Below, piece after piece: positions 1 through 7,385 of a DNA stretch of 13,688 nt. Numbering within the stretch: the first letter of the stretch is position 1; each line of letters begins with the position of its first letter. The translations under genes and the position numbers were made by a program. Origin of the DNA: Bog-159 sp049514955. Its GTDB lineage: Bacteria; Acidobacteriota; Terriglobia; Bryobacterales; Bryobacteraceae. Under the pieces are notes generated by a model. That model saw only the letters and a list, made by a program, of their open reading frames with translations, was not told where the DNA came from and did not search any database. The DNA is taken from assembly GCA_049514955.1 (NCBI GenBank), contig JBEKUO010000110.1, forward strand, positions 1 through 13,688, read 5' to 3'.

Positions 1-360
1 GCGCACATCGTGTTCCTCGGCAAGCTCGAAGCACTTCCGGTAGCAGGAGGCCAGCAGGTCCGGCTCCCCCCGCTTGCCGTCCCGGTACACCGGACCCACC
101 GCGTGAAACACGTGGTGCGCCGGCAGCGCTCCCGCCGCCGTGGCCACCGCGCTGCCCGTGGGGCACCGCCCGATGCGCTCGCGTATCTGGCTCAGCTCCG
201 CCATGATGGCTGGCCCGCCGGCGCGATGAATGGCGCCGTCCACCCCGCCTCCGCCCATCAGCGCGGAATTCGCCGCGTTCACGATCGCATCCGCCGGTAT
301 CCGTGTGATGTCTCCCACCAACAGCTTGAGTGTTTTCCCGGTAAGCGCGGTCCACTGCAT
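1..360 (-). CDS. Macro-domain protein (ADP-ribose binding / O-acetyl-ADP-ribose deacetylase type), C-terminus off the window
   Basis: Only the first 120 residues are present; the gene runs off the left edge. The translation shows the macro-domain signature in order: VGDITR at residues 15-20, then DAIVNAANSALMGGGGVDGA from residue 24, followed by IHRAGGP. NAAN and the glycine-rich loop shape the ADP-ribose pocket in the MacroD/YmdB-like class. HVFHAVGPVY at residues 83-92 is the next conserved strand. Proteins of this class bind ADP-ribose or remove it from O-acetyl-ADP-ribose and modified proteins in the cytoplasm. The ATG at 360 is well supported by AAGGAG at 371-376, about 10 nt upstream. 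It is divergent from the gene starting at 401, with 40 bp between the two starts. The family is certain; the exact substrate is not visible. Confidence 0.9.
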   Translation of the reverse strand, partial: MQWTALTGKTLKLLVGDITRIPADAIVNAANSALMGGGGVDGAIHRAGGPAIMAELSQIRERIGRCPTGSAVATAAGALPAHHVFHAVGPVYRDGKRGEPDLLASCYRKCFELAEEHDVR

Positions 361-383
361 CGAGCGCGGCCTCCTTGGCCTGC

Positions 384-392
384 TGCTATCAT
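384..392 (+). promoter_or_regulatory. Possible extended -10 element of a leaderless transcript
   Basis: TGC followed by TATCAT fits an extended -10 (TG-N-TATAAT, one mismatch). Transcription would start near 399-401, at the ATG of the next gene, which has no purine-rich ribosome binding site. I see no good -35 box. This is inference from one motif. Confidence 0.35.
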
Positions 393-400
393 TCTCATAT

Positions 401-922
401 ATGGCGTACGAGCCGGGCGACCGGCCCACTATCCTCAGCCGCCAGTTCCTGGTCACCTTCAGCGTCGGGCTCGTTGCCGTGCTGATCGCTGTCGGCATCA
501 TCTTATATATCCAGCGGGGTGCGCATGTCGAGCTCAAAGGCGCCATCCTCAAAGTGCGTACTCTCGGGCTCGATGAAAACAGCTCCCTGGCGGTCGTCGA
601 TTTCCGTTTCGCGAACCCGTCCAACTATCCGTTCGTGGTGCGCAACGTGGATGTGTCCGCGCTCGGACCCGCCGGCCAGAACTACACAAGCATGCCGGTC
701 TCCGAGGTGGATGCCAAGCGGATCTTCGAGTATTATCCGGTGTTGGGGCAGAAGTTCAACAATTCCCTGCTCACGCGCGACAAGATACCGGCGCAGCATT
801 CCGAAGACCGCATGATCGTGGCCCGCTTTGAAATCCCCGTCACGCAACTGGACGCGCGCAAGAACCTGACGATCCGCATCGAGGATGTAGATGGCCCGGT
901 ATCCGAACTGGCTGAGAAATAG
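401..922 (+). CDS. Membrane-anchored hypothetical protein with a LEA14/WHy-like domain
   Basis: The protein has 173 residues. A short polar N-terminus is followed by one hydrophobic segment (about residues 16-37), then a soluble domain that probably lies outside the membrane. Around residues 65-90 the pattern VDFRFANPSNYPFVVRNVDV resembles the NPN-type strand of LEA type 2/WHy beta-sandwich domains; this is a resemblance by eye, not a profile match. The open frame extends upstream to 230, but that part is antisense to the macro-domain gene, and the ATG at 401 puts the membrane helix at the usual place. There is no Shine-Dalgarno sequence before 401. The last 32 nt overlap the next gene, so the two are probably co-transcribed and translationally coupled. 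Function unknown. Confidence 0.75.
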   Translation: MAYEPGDRPTILSRQFLVTFSVGLVAVLIAVGIILYIQRGAHVELKGAILKVRTLGLDENSSLAVVDFRFANPSNYPFVVRNVDVSALGPAGQNYTSMPVSEVDAKRIFEYYPVLGQKFNNSLLTRDKIPAQHSEDRMIVARFEIPVTQLDARKNLTIRIEDVDGPVSELAEK

Positions 923-2114
923 CCTACTGGCCGCCTGCGCGCTGGCCCTCCCGGTGCTGGCCGTCGAGGCCCCCGCGGGCACGGAACTCCAGGTGCGGCT
1001 GAAAACGAAGATCGGCTCGAACACCTCCGAAGCAAACGATCCGGTCGAAGCAATTTTGATCGCGCCGGTGCTGGTGAACAACAAGTCCGTAATTCCGGAG
1101 GGCGCCACCGTGCGCGGCGCGATCGTTAAAGCCACCGCCGCCACCGATCCTAAGGTGCGTGCCGTGCTCTCGCTCGATTTCAACGAGATCGAAATGGGCG
1201 GCGTGAAGATGCAAGTGCACACGCTCCTGACCGCGGTCGAAAACGCGCGCGAAAAGGTGAACGAACAGGGCGAGATACAGGGCATACTCGCCAGCGAATC
1301 CCTGTCGGCGCGCATGGACGCGGGCATCAACAAGGTCGCCCAGAAGTACTCCGGTCTCGGCAGCTTTCTCGAAGCCGCCAAGAGCGCCGTCTTCAAGGAG
1401 ACCGAAGGCGATATCACTTACGACGCCGGCGTCGAGATGGACCTAAAGCTCACCGCACCCCTTTCGATCACAGGCACACTGCCGCCCGGACCGGACGCCG
1501 CGCTTCGGCCCGTAGCAGACCGCCGCGCGCTCGCCGATCTGGTCAATCGTGAGCCATTCCAGAGCCGCGCGCAGAAGCCGCCTGAGCCCTCCGATATTAC
1601 CACCCTGATGTTCATCGGCAGCCAGGAGCAGGTGCAGAACGCGTTCATCACAGCCGGCTGGAGCCAGGCCGCCAAGCTCGGCGAGAAATCCAAGTTCGAG
1701 ACTCTTCGCGCCATCGCCGAAGATAAAGGATACAAAGAAGCGCCCGTCTCGATTCTGTATTTAGAGGGCCGCCCGCCGGATCTGGTCTTCGAAAAGACTA
1801 ACAACACGTTCGCGCAGCGCCATCACCTGCGCGTCTGGCGCCGGCCGGATACGTTCCAGGGCCTGCCCGTCTGGGTCTGCGCCGCTACGCATGATACGGG
1901 CATCGACTTTTCAGCGGCGGATCGCACCTTCATCCATAAGATCGACCCGCAGATCGACAAGGAGCGCAGCAAAGTGGTGAACGATCTTTTGCTGACCGGA
2001 GACGTGCAATCGCTGGAGCTGATCGCCCGCCCCAACGTGCCCCAGCACAGCCAGAACGCCACCGGCGACAATCTCGATACCGATGGCAAGATGGCCGTCC
2101 TCATCTTGAAATGA
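891..2114 (+). CDS. Secreted LssY_C-domain protein
   Basis: The 407-residue protein starts with a signal peptide (hydrophobic stretch about residues 9-24, possible cut near AVEA). Residues 27-120 form a beta-rich part (APAGTELQVRLKTKIGSN, IPEGATVRGAIV) of the kind found in many acidobacterial envelope proteins and loosely like VirB10/TrbI barrels. Residues 232-380 match the LssY C-terminal domain pattern: AGW, then APVSILYLEGRPPDLVFEK, QRHHLRVW, GLPVWVCAATHDTGI, and FIHKIDPQIDKERSKV. LssY_C also occurs in PAP2-linked membrane proteins; its biochemical role is not established, and here it has no PAP2 part. GAGG at 881-884 lies 6 nt before the ATG, inside the preceding gene, which it overlaps by 32 nt. 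The next gene follows after 7 bp. Confidence 0.85.
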   Translation: MARYPNWLRNSLLAACALALPVLAVEAPAGTELQVRLKTKIGSNTSEANDPVEAILIAPVLVNNKSVIPEGATVRGAIVKATAATDPKVRAVLSLDFNEIEMGGVKMQVHTLLTAVENAREKVNEQGEIQGILASESLSARMDAGINKVAQKYSGLGSFLEAAKSAVFKETEGDITYDAGVEMDLKLTAPLSITGTLPPGPDAALRPVADRRALADLVNREPFQSRAQKPPEPSDITTLMFIGSQEQVQNAFITAGWSQAAKLGEKSKFETLRAIAEDKGYKEAPVSILYLEGRPPDLVFEKTNNTFAQRHHLRVWRRPDTFQGLPVWVCAATHDTGIDFSAADRTFIHKIDPQIDKERSKVVNDLLLTGDVQSLELIARPNVPQHSQNATGDNLDTDGKMAVLILK

Positions 2115-2121
2115 GCATGAA

Positions 2122-3297
2122 ATGAGCAGGCGCCTGCTTTCGTGCCTCTTTCTGTGTGGCACTCTTTCCGCCGCCAGCGCCCCTGTGCGCTTCGCCGAAC
2201 ACACCGTTGCCACTGGTTTGACCGGAGGCTACCAGGTAGTCGCCATCGACTTGAATCACGACGGCAAGCCGGACCTGCTGGCGCTCGCCAGCGGCATGAC
2301 CGAGTTGGTGTGGTTCGAGAATCCTCACTGGGAACGGCACGTCATCGCCAGCCATCTCTCGGGCATGATCAACCTGGCGGCGTGGGATTTTGACGGCGAT
2401 GGCATCCCTGAAATCGTGCTGGCCTCCGGCTTCTCCATGCAAGCGAAATCGAGCGTGGGCGTCGTTTCGGTTTTGCGCCACAATGGCGATCCGCGCCAGC
2501 CGTGGAGCATACAGGAAATCGACCGCCTGCCGACCTCGCACCGCCTGCGTTGGGCCGATATCTACGGCGACGGCAGGAAGGTCGTGATCAACCAACCGCT
2601 CACCGGGGCCCAGGTCGAGCGCCCCGAGGACCATGCGCACACGCCGCTGGTATTCTACCGTCCCGGCGAGTGGAAGCGCGAACAGATTTCGGACCAGGAC
2701 GAGGGCGTGGTCCACGGCATCTATATCGTGGACTGGGATGGCGACGGCCGGGACGAAATACTGACCGCCAGCTTCGTGGGAATTCATCTGTACAAACTGG
2801 GCGCCAACGGCCGCTGGACACGTACCGAGATCACCAGGGGAGATCCCGCGCCATGGCCGAAATCCGGCTCGAGCGATGTGGCTGTGGGGCGGCTTGGTAA
2901 GCGCCGGTTTCTGGCCGCCATCGAGCCTTGGCATGGCAACCAGGTGGCGATCTACCGCGAGAATGGGGGCGAGTGGCAGCGCCGCGTGATCGACGATTCT
3001 CTGGCGGACGGCCATACCATACTCACCGCCGATCTGAACGGGGACGGCGCCGATGAGGTCATCGCCGGCTACCGCGGCCAGGGCGTCAACGTCTACTACG
3101 CCCAGGATTCGCAGGGCACCGAGTGGTCCAGGCAGGTGCTGGATCGCGACATTGCGGCGGCCGCATGCGCCATCGCGGATTTGAACGCAGACGGCCGTCC
3201 CGATATTGCCTGCATCGGATCGGCTACCGCCAATTTGAAGTGGTACGAAAATCTAGGGCCACCGGCGAGCAAAGCTCGCGTGGCTGGTGGCTGGTGA
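2122..3297 (+). CDS. Secreted FG-GAP/VCBS repeat (beta-propeller-like) protein
   Basis: The 391-residue protein begins with a signal peptide (MSRRLLSCLFLCGTLSAASA). Five calcium-loop-like motifs follow: DLNHDGKPDLL near 43, DFDGDGIPEIV near 89, DWDGDGRDEIL near 204, DLNGDGADEVI near 304 and DLNADGRPDIA near 353. D-x-[DN]-x-[DG]-x-x-[DE] loops of this kind mark FG-GAP/VCBS blades of an integrin-like propeller that binds calcium. The partner or ligand cannot be read from the sequence. It is the last gene of a three-gene run, 7 bp after the LssY_C gene; a two-codon ATG-AAA-TGA frame lies in the gap. The final 11 or so residues (after NLGPPA) are encoded by a hairpin and a 7-bp tandem repeat, and the TGA stop lies within one repeat unit, so the C-terminus may be recent. 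Confidence 0.85.
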   Translation: MSRRLLSCLFLCGTLSAASAPVRFAEHTVATGLTGGYQVVAIDLNHDGKPDLLALASGMTELVWFENPHWERHVIASHLSGMINLAAWDFDGDGIPEIVLASGFSMQAKSSVGVVSVLRHNGDPRQPWSIQEIDRLPTSHRLRWADIYGDGRKVVINQPLTGAQVERPEDHAHTPLVFYRPGEWKREQISDQDEGVVHGIYIVDWDGDGRDEILTASFVGIHLYKLGANGRWTRTEITRGDPAPWPKSGSSDVAVGRLGKRRFLAAIEPWHGNQVAIYRENGGEWQRRVIDDSLADGHTILTADLNGDGADEVIAGYRGQGVNVYYAQDSQGTEWSRQVLDRDIAAAACAIADLNADGRPDIACIGSATANLKWYENLGPPASKARVAGGW

Positions 3298-3382
3298 TTG
3301 GTGGATGGTGGTTGTGCCGGCTGCGGCTTGAAATGGACAGTCTCGAGACCGGGTCCAAGGGGACCACAGACCGGGGGGTCTG
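3265..3382. repeat. Composite intergenic repeat: hairpins and a 7-bp tandem repeat
   Basis: In order: a perfect hairpin GCGAGC-AAA-GCTCGC (3265-3279); a tandem of five 7-bp units with consensus TGGNTGG (3281-3315: TGGCTGG, TGGCTGG, TGATTGG, TGGATGG, TGGTTGT); the palindrome GTCTCGAGAC (3340-3349); hairpin GGTCC-AAGG-GGACC (3352-3365); and hairpin CAGACC-GGGG-GGTCTG (3367-3382). Together they look like a REP-like or other dispersed intergenic element overlapping the end of the FG-GAP gene. Whether it recurs in the genome cannot be seen here. Confidence 0.6.
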
Positions 3383-3690
3383 CCGCCGTTCTAACCCGAG
3401 TGGCGCCGCTCGCCGACACAATAGCGGTAGTCCATGGCGGTGTAATGCCGAACTCGCTGCACCGCCGGTTCCGGAAAAGAACCGTTGAAACATACAAGCA
3501 AGGCCGCAGGCATCGAAGCGGACGCGTAAAGCCGGACTCCAGTCGCGGCAGACTGGGGCGACCAGGGTACACTCTCCGGTCTCAGCGGCTGCGCATCGCC
3601 GTGGAGTTGGCAGGACGGATAATCCATTGCTTTCCTCCGCCGCTCCAGCGGTGCTCTACCCGAATGGGGAAAGGTGCGCGGTCCTGTTGT
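3383..3690. other. Intergenic stretch without a supported gene
   Basis: The frames open on both strands here have no ribosome binding site, no recognisable domain and composition unlike the neighbouring genes. The only structure seen is a small hairpin CGGTTC-CGGAAAA-GAACCG at 3466-3484, with no T-tract. It lies between two genes converging from opposite strands, so transcription termination is expected in this region, but I cannot place a clear intrinsic terminator. Confidence 0.4.
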
Positions 3691-4071
3691 TTAGGCGCCC
3701 AAGGCAAACATTTGCGGCTGCCGCTGTACGAACTGGGGCGCACGGAAGGGCTGAAAGCGGTACCCCACACTGAAGATGGTCTCGATGTACTTGCCGCTGT
3801 GCTCGCCCAGCTTCCTTCGCAGCCGGAGGATGTGCACGTCCAGCGTGCGCGTGCGGATTTGGTTGCCGTAGCCCCACACGCGCAACAGCAGCGTCTCGCG
3901 GGTGACCAACTCGCCTGCATGCTGAATCAGCAAGGCCAGCAGGTCGTATTCTTTGCGGGTAAGTCCTAGCGGCTTGGAGTCCAGCAACGCTGTTTTGTGC
4001 CGGAAATCAATGTCCAAGTGTTGGTCATGATAGGCTTGCTCATATGTCGAGGTAATCTGAATCGGTTCCAT
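3691..4071 (-). CDS. Stand-alone winged-helix DNA-binding protein (OmpR/PhoB effector domain, no receiver)
   Basis: The 126-residue protein is almost entirely an OmpR/PhoB C-terminal DNA-binding domain. Motifs in order: LGLTRKEYDLLALLIQHAGE, then LVTRETLLLRVWG, RTRTLDVHILRLRRKL (recognition helix) and IETIFSVGYRFQPF (wing hairpin). The first 20 or so residues precede the domain, and a phospho-receiver domain is absent, so it is not a complete response regulator. The start at 4071 is chosen over an upstream in-frame ATG at 4230 because AAGGAG (4080-4085) lies 8 nt before it, and because the extra N-terminus shows no conserved feature. It lies 188 bp downstream of tatC on the same strand. Its targets and signal are not visible; it may respond by abundance or a partner protein. 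Confidence 0.85.
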   Translation of the reverse strand: MEPIQITSTYEQAYHDQHLDIDFRHKTALLDSKPLGLTRKEYDLLALLIQHAGELVTRETLLLRVWGYGNQIRTRTLDVHILRLRRKLGEHSGKYIETIFSVGYRFQPFRAPQFVQRQPQMFALGA

Positions 4072-4259
4072 CCGAACATCTCCTTTTGGCGTGTCGCCTA
4101 TACTGATGTTACGACTGAGCGACAGTTGTAATGGTTTGGTTTTTGTAAAACTCTTGCAAAGATGTGAACGGAAGATTTTAAGCCTGGGACGCAGCGGTCG
4201 ACCCGGCAGATGGGATAGCGACGCAATCATCGAGACTGCATCGTCCTCACCGCCGTGTG

Positions 4260-5264
4260 CTAGCGAATCAGGAAAGGCCAGTGCGAGACTGGATGCAGCT
4301 TATAGTGTATTGCGGCAAAATAGAGTATCGCACTAAAGGCCACGGGGACAATCCCCGCGATTGTTAATACCTTGGCCCACGGAAATCGTTTGCCTTTTCG
4401 CTTCAGCACCAAAAGGTATCCGGCGAAAACGCCGACGTAAAACAACAAACACATGGGTAGCGCAAACAGCAGCATATTAACCGCGTCGGGAGTGGGGGTG
4501 ACGATGGCGGCGATGACGAAGATACTCAGTATCGCGTAACGGCTATGCTTCAAAAGGAACGCCGGCCTGACGACGCGAAGTAACGTCAGGGCGAAAATCA
4601 GAATGGGCATTTCGAAGGTCAGCGCCACTCCGAGCGTCACGTTGACGAATAGATCGAAGTACTCGCCGATGGATACCGTCGGATCGACGTAGTTTCCTAT
4701 ACCGATGCCCAATAGAAATGTGAGAGCGAAACGGAAGGCCACAAGGTATGCGAATGCGCCGCCCAGGATGAACAGCCCCGCAGTGCAAAGCACGAATGGC
4801 ACGGCATAACGGCGCTCCCGCTTATAAAGTCCGGGAGAGATGAAAGCCCAAATTTGATAGACCACCCAAGGCGCCCCGATAAAGAGGGCACACAGAAAGG
4901 GCAGCTTGACCCAAATGACGTTGAATTGCTCCATCGGGGTGATGGCTTTAAGGGTGGGCGGCTTGATACTTAGGCGCGTTAAGGCTTCGACGGCGGGAGC
5001 GGCGATGAAGCGCCAAAGCTGGTTGACGAAGGTCAAGCTGATGGCACCCGCGACGAGCAATCCCAAAACCATCTTTAGGATGCGCGAACGTAGCTCCTGG
5101 AGGTGATCGAGGAAAGACATGCGGAGCATGCCCTCTTCGCCGTCGCCGGGGAACTCCGGGGGTTCAGTCGGAGGGGGCGTGCGCCCCCCTCCGTGGCGGC
5201 CTGCGGACACGGCGGTGACCGCTCTGGGTGGAAGCTCGACTGTCCCTGTCCCTGTTGGAGTCAT
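4260..5264 (-). CDS. tatC: Sec-independent protein translocase TatC
   Basis: TatC is the multi-spanning inner-membrane subunit that recognises twin-arginine signals together with TatB. The hallmark MSFLDHLQELRSRI begins at residue 49, and the conserved periplasmic loop is present (ITPMEQFNVIWVK, then GAPWVVYQIWAFISPGLYKR ER). About six hydrophobic segments follow in the usual order, and the protein ends with a basic KRKGKRF loop and a last helix. The full frame gives 334 residues, about 50 more than usual. The extra N-terminus is proline-, glycine- and acid-rich. The ATG at 5264 has only a weak GGA upstream, whereas the ATG at 5120 (286 residues) has AAGAGG 11 nt upstream and gives the typical TatC N-terminus; the true start may be 5120. 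It is the last gene of tatA-tatB-tatC, 64 bp after tatB with the long start. Confidence 0.95.
   Translation of the reverse strand: MTPTGTGTVELPPRAVTAVSAGRHGGGRTPPPTEPPEFPGDGEEGMLRMSFLDHLQELRSRILKMVLGLLVAGAISLTFVNQLWRFIAAPAVEALTRLSIKPPTLKAITPMEQFNVIWVKLPFLCALFIGAPWVVYQIWAFISPGLYKRERRYAVPFVLCTAGLFILGGAFAYLVAFRFALTFLLGIGIGNYVDPTVSIGEYFDLFVNVTLGVALTFEMPILIFALTLLRVVRPAFLLKHSRYAILSIFVIAAIVTPTPDAVNMLLFALPMCLLFYVGVFAGYLLVLKRKGKRFPWAKVLTIAGIVPVAFSAILYFAAIHYKLHPVSHWPFLIR
5170..5192. other. Strong GC hairpin at the tatB-tatC junction
   Basis: GGAGGGGGC and GCCCCCCTCC flank a 4-nt loop (one bulged C), giving a very stable hairpin. It lies in the questionable N-terminal extension of tatC, about 50 nt before the alternative start at 5120. 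There is no T-tract on either side. It could slow ribosomes or RNA polymerase, or protect the tatC transcript end; these roles are inference. Confidence 0.45.
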
Positions 5265-5328
5265 TATGTTCCAAAACCGACGCGCTTATCGAGAGTTCGC
5301 CTTTTCCGCAACCACCGATGACCGCATG

Positions 5329-5727
5329 CTACGCTTCACGCGAAATAACCGCAATGTCCGTTTGAGGGACACCTGCCGTCAGCCTAGCGGGATCCTCGGT
5401 GGTGTAGACCCTGCCAATCGTAGAATCCCGGCGCTCCGCGCTGAATACGGCGGCCAACTCGCCGGAGACTCCGGCGCCGCTTGAAGAATAATCGTAACTG
5501 CCGTTATCACGCTGACAACCGCTGTCGATTTCCTTTTGGGATTTGGCTTGCCACTCCAGGTTTTGCAATTCACGATCGAAAGTGGCTTTCATCTCACTCC
5601 GGACACGGTGAAAATGGCTGATTGCCGTTCCCAACATTCTGCCCAACTCGGGCACTTTTTTCGGACCAAACAGCACTAAGGCGATCACCAAGATTACTAC
5701 CATCTCCGGTAAACCTACGGGACCCAT
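5329..5727 (-). CDS. tatB: Sec-independent translocase subunit TatB (TatA/B family)
   Basis: The 132-residue protein starts with a short hydrophobic helix (about residues 6-20), the hinge FGPKKVPELGR, and a long amphipathic helix (LGTAISHFHRVRSEMKATFDRE). The FGPKK-PELGR hinge and the charged RVRSEMKATFDREL helix fit TatB better than TatA, as does the position between tatA and tatC. TatB binds TatC and the signal peptide at the inner membrane. The tail after about residue 65 is poorly conserved and rich in serine, alanine and glycine. The start at 5727 has AAGGAG (5739-5744) 11 nt upstream. It is 62 bp downstream of tatA. Confidence 0.9.
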   Translation of the reverse strand: MGPVGLPEMVVILVIALVLFGPKKVPELGRMLGTAISHFHRVRSEMKATFDRELQNLEWQAKSQKEIDSGCQRDNGSYDYSSSGAGVSGELAAVFSAERRDSTIGRVYTTEDPARLTAGVPQTDIAVISREA

Positions 5728-5789
5728 TTTGCTTCTTTCTCCTTACGAACTTCCTCGTCACGGCGCAACATGGCGGTGGCGGAGGAAAA

Positions 5790-5981
5790 TCAAGAGCCCT
5801 GCCGATCCTCGTTAGGCGCGGGAGTTTCTTCAGGGCTGCCAGCTTTAAACGAGTCCTTGAAGTTACGGATGCCTTCAGCAAGGCCCTTGCCCAGGGCCGG
5901 CAACTTCTGCGGACCAAAAAAGATTACCGCGATAGCCAGAATCACCAATAGGTGCCTGGGTTGGAGCAGATCTTGAATCAT
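5790..5981 (-). CDS. tatA: Sec-independent translocase subunit TatA
   Basis: At 63 residues this has normal TatA length. The N-terminal membrane helix (HLLVILAIAVIFFG) is followed by the hinge FGPQKLPALGKGL and the amphipathic helix AEGIRNFKDSFK, the classic TatA layout. A short polar, proline-containing tail ends the protein. TatA oligomers form the passage for folded proteins after they dock on TatBC. The ATG at 5981 has AAGAGG (5991-5996) 9 nt upstream. It is the first gene of tatA-tatB-tatC, so the operon promoter should lie in the 293 bp upstream. Confidence 0.95.
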   Translation of the reverse strand: MIQDLLQPRHLLVILAIAVIFFGPQKLPALGKGLAEGIRNFKDSFKAGSPEETPAPNEDRQGS

Positions 5982-6060
5982 AAATGTGAACCTCTTGCCG
6001 GCCTTGCCGGATCATCCGATTTACATATCCAAAAGCATCTGCCTTTCAAATTCATCGGCA

Positions 6061-6104
6061 GACAGATCTGTCGAGTGCGGAGCGGCCTGCTATCAAGCCG
6101 CTCC
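6061..6104. promoter_or_regulatory. Palindrome and inverted repeat upstream of tatA
   Basis: A perfect 12-bp palindrome GACAGATCTGTC (6061-6072) is followed by a perfect 8-bp inverted repeat GGAGCGGC-N10-GCCGCTCC (6079-6104). They lie about 80-120 bp before the tatA start, between it and the end of the ferritin-like gene. The palindrome could be an operator for a dimeric regulator, and the second element could be a hairpin ending the upstream transcript, although it has no T-tract. Both roles are inference. Confidence 0.4.
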
Positions 6105-6274
6105 ACATCCAGCTACGCCAATTTATGCCTGGCGCTGAGCTGCGTCAGCTGCGTCAGGTTGAGCAGCAATTCGGTCAACTGCGGCGTCTGGCCGGTAACA
6201 ACGTCGGGGACTCATCATAAAGGCAAAGACTTGATTTCCGACGCACTGCGCCAACAGTACTAAAGCTATAGCAG

Positions 6275-7385
6275 TTAGTGGACGGCGGAATCCGCCGCGA
6301 CAGCCATAGACTGCAGCATCTCGAGAAACTGTTGGCTTTGACCGATGAAGAGCCCATCTGCGGTGAAGCTATTAATCGTTGCCACGGCGCCCGCAAATTT
6401 ATCGGTCAGCGGACGAATGATTGAAACATTGGGGAGGCCGGGCTTGAATTCGCAAGGGACGGGGAAGATCAGACTGGGCTGGATCGAAGGATTCAGCGGG
6501 CTGAAAAAGTTAGGAAATGTCAGGCCGGATAGGGTGTCCGTAAATGGCGCCACAGGAGCTTGCACTCCGTTGCCCGAAAAATCAACCCATTCCAAAAAGT
6601 GAGCGATCTCGTCGCCACCGATGCCCAGAGTGACCGAAAGCACATCGGGATCCTGAACTTTTTGGCTCATGGCTGCGTACAGACTCGACCCGCCTTGCTC
6701 GATGTATCCGAAGTGAAAGCCTGCTACATTCGCGATGGCTTGAATATGATCGTTACCGGGAAAGTTGGGGTTAGGGGCGCCGTTGTAATCGGCATCGCTT
6801 CTGGGAATGGCGGTAACGCCACTGAGAGTGATTGCCTGTGGAAATATGGCGCCAAGGTCCGGATTGGTTGCGCTCCGGTAGCGAACGTACCAACTGGTAT
6901 CGACGTTAAGTTGCATCAGGTTGGTGAGGCGCAGCTTTCCCGACGATCCGTTAGCTGTGCTTCCCGGCAAGGTTTCGAACTGGGTGAAATCGACCGGCTG
7001 GGCTCCTCTGGACACGAGATAAGCGTTGAGGAACGTGCCATGGCTCACTTCGTCCAGCGTGTTGCTGCTGATATATTGCGGACCATCGGAATCGAGGTTT
7101 GACAAGGCTACCTGATAGGGATTCAGTTTTTGGTTCGGGTATGGGTAAATGATCGCCGATGCCACCCAGTTCCGCGTACTGTGTCCAAAGGTCCGATTCG
7201 ATCAGTTCCGCTGCCGCCAGAAATCGGAGGATGGCGGTGTCGCCGCTGGAAAGCCTGGAAGACTGTCCGAACATCGGCCGGCCGGCGGCCAGGACTCCAG
7301 CGCCGATCGCGGCAGCTCCTAGTCCTCTCTTCATGAAAGAGCGCCGGTTTGTCGCGCTCTGCGTGTTCTCTCGTCCGTTTGTCAT
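6275..7385 (-). pseudogene. Tat-signal ferritin-like (desiccation-related type) protein, interrupted by a +1 frameshift
   Basis: Two reading frames together make one protein. The first (from ATG 7385) has a twin-arginine signal, NRRSFMKRGLGAAAIGAG, then helix A of a ferritin-like domain (AAAELIESDLWTQYAELGG). The second frame, one base later, continues with LNPYQVALSNLDSDGPQYI, DEVSHGTFLNAYLVSRGA and GGDEIAHFLEWVDF, whose E-x-x-H pairs are ferritin-like metal ligands. The intact product of about 365 residues would be an exported four-helix protein of the Ferritin_2 class. The join lies between about 7165 and 7125. The best suspect is the A5 run (T5 on plus, 7127-7131): with four A the frame reads straight through. 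This may be a real mutation or a sequencing error. AGGAGG (7399-7404) precedes the start by 13 nt. It lies next to tatABC, matching its signal type. Confidence 0.8.

Noticed and set aside
10..400. Plus-strand open frames over the left edge, including the upstream extension of the gene at 401
   Set aside because: They are antisense to the macro-domain gene, whose protein motifs and ribosome binding site are clear.
3298..3969. 223-codon plus-strand open frame
   Set aside because: No ribosome binding site or domain; its second half is antisense to the winged-helix gene.
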